A stretch of 64,000 bases of DNA. Origin: Clostridiaceae bacterium. GTDB lineage: Bacteria > Bacillota > Clostridia > Christensenellales > CAG-917. The DNA lies in contig JAITPR010000031.1 in assembly GCA_031289315.1 (NCBI GenBank), forward strand, positions 32,452 to 96,451, in the 5' to 3' direction. The notes beneath the pieces are model-generated. The model saw nothing but the letters and a program-made list of their open reading frames with translations, was not told where the DNA came from and did not search any database. Below, piece by piece: positions 15,001 to 24,000 of the stretch. The position numbers were made by a program, and so were the translations under genes. The stretch's first letter is position 1. Every line of letters starts with the position of its first letter.

Positions 15001-18000
15001 TACTACGGTATACGCACGGTGCTTGAGGGTATCTATGCGGATACTCCGGAACCCAACACGACGATAAATTCTACGTATGTAAAGGCGACCGGAGTTCCTT
15101 CCGTAGCTAGCCCCGGTTATTATCAGCTTTTACCGCGCGAATACGCGGTAGGAAACGCCTTCATAATGCTTAACGGTTATGAAGCATACGACCCCGGGAA
15201 GACGGTATTCCGTTCCGGCAACGTTGCGGATACCTATCAACGTGTGACCTACGCTCCGGCGACAATCTTGCAACTAAGCAGCAACAACGGGCTTTACGTC
15301 AAGATTTCAGACGGCGGAACGCGTCCCTTCTTAGATTGGAAGATTTCTGAAGGCACATACGTCAGCTTGGCCCTGCAAAGCTCCGAAATTACGCGTGCTT
15401 ACACCGGCTTTATGCCGCAGTTAATGAAGGACTACGAGCCTGCGAACAGCGCCGGCAAGGACGTCTATTATCTTGAAGACGACGGCACCACGCTTACAAA
15501 GCTCACGGCGGCGCAACTGGAAGCCTACATAAAGGACGGCAAACCCACGGGCAAGCTACGCTACAGCGACTATACGGAGGTATTCAACATAGCCGATATG
15601 ACGGTTACGGCGGATACAGTAAGCCTCAACATTGAAGGCACCATAACCTTACAGACCTCCAACGTCAGCGCACTCACCGGCGACAGCGAATATGCGGACA
15701 GCTTCCAAAAATGGATATCCACACTGCTTGCGGCGCTCTTGAAGGGCGGAGTTGCCGTCAATATGGAAGAGTTTAACGAGTACATAAACGCGTTCAACAT
15801 CATCTTCCCCAGCGGCATGGTAGGCTTGAACTACAACATCAGAGTTGATTTAAAGATAGGCGCGCTTATCAACGCGTTGATTTCCGGCGGCGGCTTTGAC
15901 ATAGGCGTGATTTTGGACTCCGACATCTATATTGATATAGGTTACGGCGCTCCGATAAACAAGATATTGCTTTCGCTTGCCTACGTAGGCAGTGAAAAGG
16001 TTACCACCTACGTGGACACTCACGGCGTGTTGGGTACGACACCCATAGACCCGCCGAAGTATAAGGAAGGCGCGCTTTACGTCGACCTTTCCAGTTGGGG
16101 CTTGCCTAAGATTAAGCTGGCGCCCATAACGGCGTTCATGGGTCTTTTAGGCTTGAGTGCGTCGGAGGGGCTAAGCTCCGCGGACGTAAACGACGCGGAC
16201 ACCTTAGACCGCGACCCGTTGGCTTTGCCTACCGTCGTAGACTTATTGCTTGAGTTGTCGCGCTTAGAATTAAGCTTTGATAAGTCGCTTATAGACGGGA
16301 TTTTGGATCTTGCTAACGTAAGCGTAATGAGCATTCTCAACGGCTTAGCGGAGTCGCTTGGCTCCACCCTGCCTCGCGACTTCGAAATGGAACTTTTGGA
16401 CTTGAACGCGTTGAGCGCAGTGGTAAGCTTCGGCTTAGGTATCGACCGCATAACGCTTGCCGGCAACCTTGACAACATAGGGCAAGGTTTCGAGTTGGCG
16501 GTAGACGACATCGGTGTGTCCTTTACGGAGCGCTACGTCGACACCAAACAGATTGTCGCGGACGACGAGGCGGGCGAGTACGGCGGCGTGATTATTACCA
16601 GCGTAGCCGACATGATATTCGCTATCATAGAGGGCATCGACTTAGACCTGTCCATACACCTTGACAAGCGTACCAAACAAAACTATACGGTGTTGAACGG
16701 CGATTGGGGAGCGATAAGCTACAAGAACACCGACCTCACCTTGCAGATTAACAAGGATCAAAACAACGCCATCTATATAAACATAGGCAGCTATCACCCC
16801 GATCGCGCCAGCATGGCGTCCAACAGCACCCGCTACGACATAGCGCTGTGGCTTGCCGACTACATAATTTGGGCGGACCCGCGCAGCTTACTGGGTCAGG
16901 GTCTTCACGATTTGTTGGACGGCTTAGGCTTCTTGTTTGACTTGCTGGGCGCCAACAACGTCGATTCCGGCAGCTTGTTCCCGATAGACTTCTCGTCGCT
17001 CATATCCGAATTTATAGGCGGATACCGGCTTGACGACATTTTACGAGGTGCTTTTGGCGGCTCCGATTCGTCCGCTTCCGCCGCCGAAACCGCGCTTACC
17101 GCAACGGACGACACCGCTTCCGCAAGTAAAGTAACCAACAACAATCCCGCGTTGGATATTCTATCCGCAATTACGGGTGGTAAGGGCTTTAGTGTCGACT
17201 TTATTTTCGGGCTTATTGAGGGTATCACGTGGAACCTTTGGAACCCCGACAACTACGAGTGGGTGGACGCCGCCGGCAAGCATCAGGTATATACCGACCC
17301 GCTCACCTACGGCGACGGACAAAACCTGACGCCGGAGTCGCGCCAAGCCTTGACGCGTTACAGCTCGCTGTCGCTTGAGTTGAACCCCGAAGCGGTAAAC
17401 AACATAATAATATCACTAGTATCCTTGTTATTGGGGCAAGTGTTGAATATAACGCAACTCACCCCGTATGCTACTCCGCCGGTTATAGGCGAGATGTACC
17501 ACGAGTTCAACAACAGTGTTCAGGGCGATATCTCTAATGGACACTATGCTAAGTCATATCACAATTACGTTATGATAACCGCCGCAAATTACGACACCTA
17601 TCGCCGAAACTATATAGAGGCATGGCGCGACATCATGGAGCATGTCGTTGCAGAGGCAAACAATGGCTTATGGGGTTCCCTACTTAACGGTGCAATCAAC
17701 GACCTGCTAGGCGGTGCTTTGGATACCATTAATGATGTAGCTAACTTCTTCAACAACGGAGAAGATATTACCGACTTATACATGTTGGTAGCGTGGCTTG
17801 AAAATTTCCTTAGCGGCATTGACGCTATATCCACCATACTTCCGAACACCGGTTACTGGTTGGGTACTATAGTTCCGTTCTGGTTGACGGCGGAGAAGTG
17901 TGAGCCGGATAAATACTGGTTGCAGTACTATCCGTATCAGCACGGCGTGTTGAGAACCGACCAAGCCGTGTTGCTTGCCGGCGGTCCCGCCAGAGTAAGC

Positions 18001-21000
18001 GCGTTAACCGATATAAACATGCGCGTATACGTCAAGAAGGGCGACCTCTACGTCACGCCGACCGCGGCTGAATTGGCGACTATAAACGCCGCTATAAAGG
18101 CTAATACCGGCATAAGCGCCTCCGCGCTAAAAAATGCGACGAACTTAGACCTATACGTAAAGAACGGCGCAAGCTTGACTATTTACGTCGACCGCCTTGC
18201 CGAACAAGAGGTAAAACAAATCGACATAAAACTCGGTCACGAGTTTAAAGTACACAACCCCAGCACCGGCTTAAAGGGCTACGGTTCGGACAATACCGGC
18301 GGAACTAACGCGGCCAACCAATGGGAAAGAATAACCATTGTCAATAACGGAATAGGCTTCCGTCCCGTGTCCGGCGTGCAAGACGCCTACGGACAGGTGG
18401 CGAAAAACCAAAACAACCTTAAAAACGGCATCGACGTTGCCGACCCGTTCAACGCTTTGGAGATAAAACCCGAGGTTCTGCTTGACGGCGATAAATTCCC
18501 GCAACGAATAGGTACGACGTTCTTCGACGGAGGCAACTCAAAGGGAACCGGCAGTACGTACACGAAAGGCGGCGGTATGCAGATACTCTACGATACGTCG
18601 AACGTGGACTTGACGCCGGGCGTAACTAGCTATATAAACGGCTATGTGCAGAATATTCTCTACGTCGCGGTACCGGTTAAGGTATCAAACGATTGGGCGT
18701 TCGAATACGTGACGCAGTTAAACGGCGACCCGATTTCCATAGACGGAACCACGGGTGTTACCAGTCTGCCGAGCAACGTAATAGTAGGCTTTGCCAACGG
18801 CGCAACCAAATATTTCTCAACGAGCGGCGCCGGTACGGAAATAACGCTTCCGGACGGCAAAAAGGTCAAGGCGGACGGTACGCTGATATGGGATAACGCC
18901 CTATACCGCATACTTGCGGCGGATAAGTATAAGCCTTTCGCGGACTATGCGCCGGGAGAGCTAGAAAAAGCTTCCTTAGGCGACTACGCGGGCGGTACTT
19001 ATATAGCGCTGTTCAGCTATCAAGCGGGTACCTCCGCGAAAATACGAGCGGAAGTCAAAATCGACGTGGCGGTGCGCAAGGTTGCGACGCTGTCACCCGA
19101 TGCCTTCTCGTTCAACTCCATGACTTACGACGGCACTATGCGGGTTTATTCCCCGTCGGCGGCGACAAAGGACGTAAACGGCAACATAATATCCGTTACC
19201 GAGTTGTCCAACGCTAAGGACATAATAGCCTATTTCGAGGGCTATAGGGCGTCCGCGTCGTATACGGTAAACGGTGTTTCCGTACCCAATGTGGGCGTAC
19301 GTTACAGCAACGGAGTTTACGGTTACTTGAGCGTCGAATGGGATTTGACGGAACTAAGGAAGATAGTCGGTGCGGACGGTTGGTCTCCCGATAAGGGCTT
19401 GTGGTGTACGGTAACGGCTAAGGTAGGCGGCAAGGAGAACAGCGAACAGACGTTCTACGACATCGTTGTAACCATGCAGGCGCGCATACCCATAGAGATA
19501 AACTCCTCCACGATTAAATATAACCCCTACGCGGTAAATGGCGGGTTGGAGAGCTTCTACAACATACAAGTTAAATATGACGTAGGCTATGTGCCTTACG
19601 TTGCGGCTAACCACGACGGTTTGACGGTGTACTACTTAAGCGGCTCCTCCATGAGAAAGGCGACGGCGTTGCAAAGAGAAGCCGGCATAAGGCTGTTCGT
19701 AAGACCTTACGACAACGGCTTGACGACCACCCTTTCGACAAGGCTTTCGCTCATGGGCAGAAAGGTTTCCGTAGTAAAGTATGCCGCGAACGGCACGGAA
19801 TCGACGGTTACCTCAATCGACGGCAAGGACGTCTACGTCAAGTACGCGAACGGCAAGGACATAATAGTCATTAAAGGCGCGGACGGCAAGGAAACCGTAA
19901 TAGCTAAGGATACCACCGACGGGCTTGATTTGAAAATCAAGTACGAGGTCGTGCCCTTGTCTGCGGTACTCACGCCGGAGTTTTTGGAGCAAGCCGGTTA
20001 TAACGGCTCCGGACATCTCAGGGCATACCTGCTGTTCGGCGGCGCAACCAACTCGTGGTGGTACCGCGAGCAGCAAATAGAAATAGAGGTTACGCAAAAA
20101 TCAGTGCGCACCTTTAACGTCGCCCTTAGCGACTCGTTCAACCCGCGTTGGTACGAAACGCCCGCGTTCTCATTGGTCAGCGCATTGTTCTCCGACAGCA
20201 GCAACGCCGACGTAATTCCGGATTGGTCGACGCTCACTTATCATGTAAGATACGACCAAACGCTGCACGGCGCGATACCGGAAGGCGCGACTACCACGGC
20301 TACGGGACACAAGCTTTACTCCTACGACAGCTCTTCGCACAGATATGTGCCGGCTGTGGCGGGAGCGGGACGTTCAACCCTATTCGTACGCGATTTCACG
20401 GAATACAGAGCGGAGTTATACGGCGGAGCGGTGCTAAAAGGCGGTGTCTACGTCACGTCGAACGGTTACGGGCTTTACACCCGCAATGCGGACGGCACAT
20501 ATATCCCCGCGACCTCCTTGACGGGAACAATCTACATCAAGAACGCAACGGCGTTTAAATTCTCCACCATTACCGCTTACGCTACCGTGGAAATCGACGT
20601 ACCGGGAACGGGCGGTTCGGTTGGCGGCAAGCAAGAGATGAGGGTAATGATAAGCTCCTCCCGCGTGTCCGATGTGGAAGTCTACTTTGATTTCGCCGGC
20701 ACTACGCCCGCATACAGCGCACTGCCTAACGTATACGTGTTCAACCCGTATCTAACCTCGTTTGACAACCTCTTTGCGTCCTCCTTTGTGAACGGCACCT
20801 ATTCGGGTGCAAACGGCAAGCAGGTTTTGGTAAGGTACAAGGTGGAAAACGGCGGCATATTAGAAACTAAAACCGAAGTCATGCGCGTGGATAGTTGGTA
20901 CTACGACGCGCAAGCGTTACGCGACGGCGACACCGTGTATGCTTGGATAGGCTCCGAAAGAAGCACTATAACGGCGGACTTCCTCAACTATACGGTGAGG

Positions 21001-24000
21001 TTCGACAACGCGGACGTAGGCACAACCGACAGACCTTACAATGAATTCGTCGACAATATTCAGACGAATCATCCGACGGTCACGGTGATTTGGTCCAACG
21101 GCTCACAAAACGATTATTCCGTTGAGTGGTCGGGAAGCATAAACCTTGACGCGGCGAACAAGTTCACGCTTACCGGTACGGTCGACTCCGGCATAGCCTC
21201 TCCCGCCAAAACGATCGTGTTCAACGAAAGCTTTGTAAAGAGCGGCGATTACACGTTGCCGGTCACCGGAGTTACGGTCACAAACCCGTACCTGCAAACA
21301 ATAGAGAGTGTCACGGACGCGGCGTTCGTAGGCGTTCTTCCCGCCGGGCTGTCCTATGTCTTTAATAGCTACGACGCAGGCTCCGGACGCGCTACCGTCA
21401 CCGTAAACGGCAACCTCTACAGCAAGGCGTACACGGTACCCGTAACCATATCGAGCGTTTCGGTAACAGACATAGAAGTCATTCTTCCCGTGTTGGAAAA
21501 CGACGTTCCTGTGAGCAAAACCGTAAACCTTTTAGGTAGCGTCACGGTGGCGTACACGGCGTTCTCTGCTCCGGCAACCGCCGCCGTCGTCAAGTTCTCA
21601 AACGGCGAAACAAGAAACGTTACGCTGACATGGCAAACCGGGACGTTCTCCGGCAACAGCTTCCGCAGGAGCGTAAGCATAGCCAAGATAGGCGAAACCG
21701 CGTTCCCGACTACCGGCGGAGCAACCTTCGCGTTGCTTTCGGATAGCACGACCGTTACCATAGACATAGTTAACCCCTATACGCAAAGCTTAAGGCAGCG
21801 CGTAAACAAGGTGTTGGATGCAACGTTCACCGAAGCGCAAACCGCCGTAAGCGGCTATAACGCCGTCGCGGGTACCGCAAACGTGGCGTTTACCAAAAAC
21901 AATTACACCAAAACCTATGTGGCGGAGGTAAAGCTGCCCGCTACCGCGGTAACCGTTACGGCGGTTAAGGTGAACGGACAAGACGTAAAGTCGGGTGCCT
22001 ACAGCTACAACGCGTACGCGACGGTTCCCACGACGGCAACGGTTGAGTTCTCCAACGGCAACACGCAAAGCTATACTATAAGCTGGTCGGCTAACTACGA
22101 CTACAACGCGGATAAGACAAGCTTTAAGAGAAATCTGACATTCACGCAACTAGCCATAGATGGACAGTCCGCGGTAACGGCAATGGCGGCAATCAACGGT
22201 GTAGTATTCAACGTAACCGACGATCTGCAGTTCACCGCCCGCGTAAAGAACTACTTCACGCAGTCCCTATCCCCGTCGAACGGTACGCTCACATGGACGG
22301 GCGGCACCGGAGTGGTCGCCGGTGATATAAGCGTCAGCTACACACACGGCTCCTCCTCGAACGGAACGGCGGACATCACCGTTACCAAAGGCGGCTATTC
22401 TAAAACCTATACGGTTAGCGTAACCGTGGACGGCGTATATATCGCCGAAATAACAATACCCGGCAACGGCACCTACGCCGTAACGGACAACAACGGCGTC
22501 AAGGGCATTGTGTACCGCAACGCGCCGTTTGCACAGGACGTAAGCTTGAGGTTCAGAAAAATTTCCGACGACAGCCTTGCGGAAGCCAACGACACCGTAA
22601 CCGCCAATATCGAATGGGGCGTAATGATGTTTGACGCAGACGGAATTCTGTCAAAAAACGTAGTCGCGACGTCTAGCACGCTTAGAAGCGGTTCGGTAAA
22701 TCTTAGCACGGAGGTCTATGCCTACGCCGTACTGTTGAGAAACGCGGTTAAGGACGTACAGTGGACAATCGACGCGCTTGACAACAACTCCGTGCTTACG
22801 CTGTCGGTTAACGAATATACTGTCACCGGCGGCGGTTTGGAAATAAGGCTGGCAAGCGCTCCCGCGCCCGCCGGCGTAATATCCGTACAAAACCGTACCG
22901 TCGTTGTGACGGCGGCAACCAAAGCCGATTCCACTTTGGACGGCTACGACATAAGCAAGATTATAGAGGTGTCTTCGAAGGGCGTATCGTCGCCGGAAGC
23001 GCTGGTCAAGCTTAATGCGGACGGATTCATAATCGCGGGTACAATGAGAGTGAGCGTCATAGAGCGTACACCCGTAACCGTGACCTACACCGTAAACGGC
23101 GAAGAACATACGCTGTTACGCACGCAAACCGGCGCCAAGGTCATGTCCGACATCGTGTTCATAGACAACCCGTATCTGTTCGACTCCGACCACGGCGGTA
23201 CCAACTACAGCCTTGCCAAAACCGTCACCGTTACCTTTGAGGGCGGAGAAATTAAACAAATGCCTATCTATTGGTACATCTGCGAAGAAGTGGAAAGAAC
23301 CGTGGGTACCGAAAAGGTAAAGGTATGGGAGTGGAGTTCCGTTCCCGCCTCGTTTACCGCTAGAGTCGGCGCTATCTTGAGAGTTTACGGTGTGTTGGGC
23401 GACAGCACGGGCGTAACCTTGACGGGCGCTCCGAACGACGTAACCGTGACGGACAATAACGGAGGAAAGCACTTCGCTTACTCCGCGCTCATAAGGCTGC
23501 CGTCTGTGGCTCTTAAGCTTTCCGATATCGACTTCGGCGTCGGTTATAACTTCACGTTCTACCCGTATCCGAACCCGAACGACAGCACGCAAGACGCTTT
23601 CGACATTGCCAACTACCCCGACTTCGTAACGCTTAAGGGCTACAAGAGCATAGACGGCGGCGACTTTAAATTACCCGCGGTTTGGGACTTGAGCGGTCTT
23701 GTGTACACCTACAGAGGCGGCACGGGACACGTTACCGTAACACTCGGCAACGAGGTAGGCGGCTATCAAACGCTGTCCGTACCCGTCACCATCGTTGAGC
23801 AAAGCTTTATCGCTCCCGTGTACGGCGCCCTAGACGACGGATACGAGTTTGCTAAGGCAATCGGCATGGAAGGCGGAGCGTTCTCCGGCATGTCCAAATA
23901 CGCAGTACAATACAACGCGTCGTTGCATGCGGGCAAGACGGTATTCGTACTCATGCCGGTAACGGTCAATAAGGGCAACAACGTCTACGAAACCGTTAAG

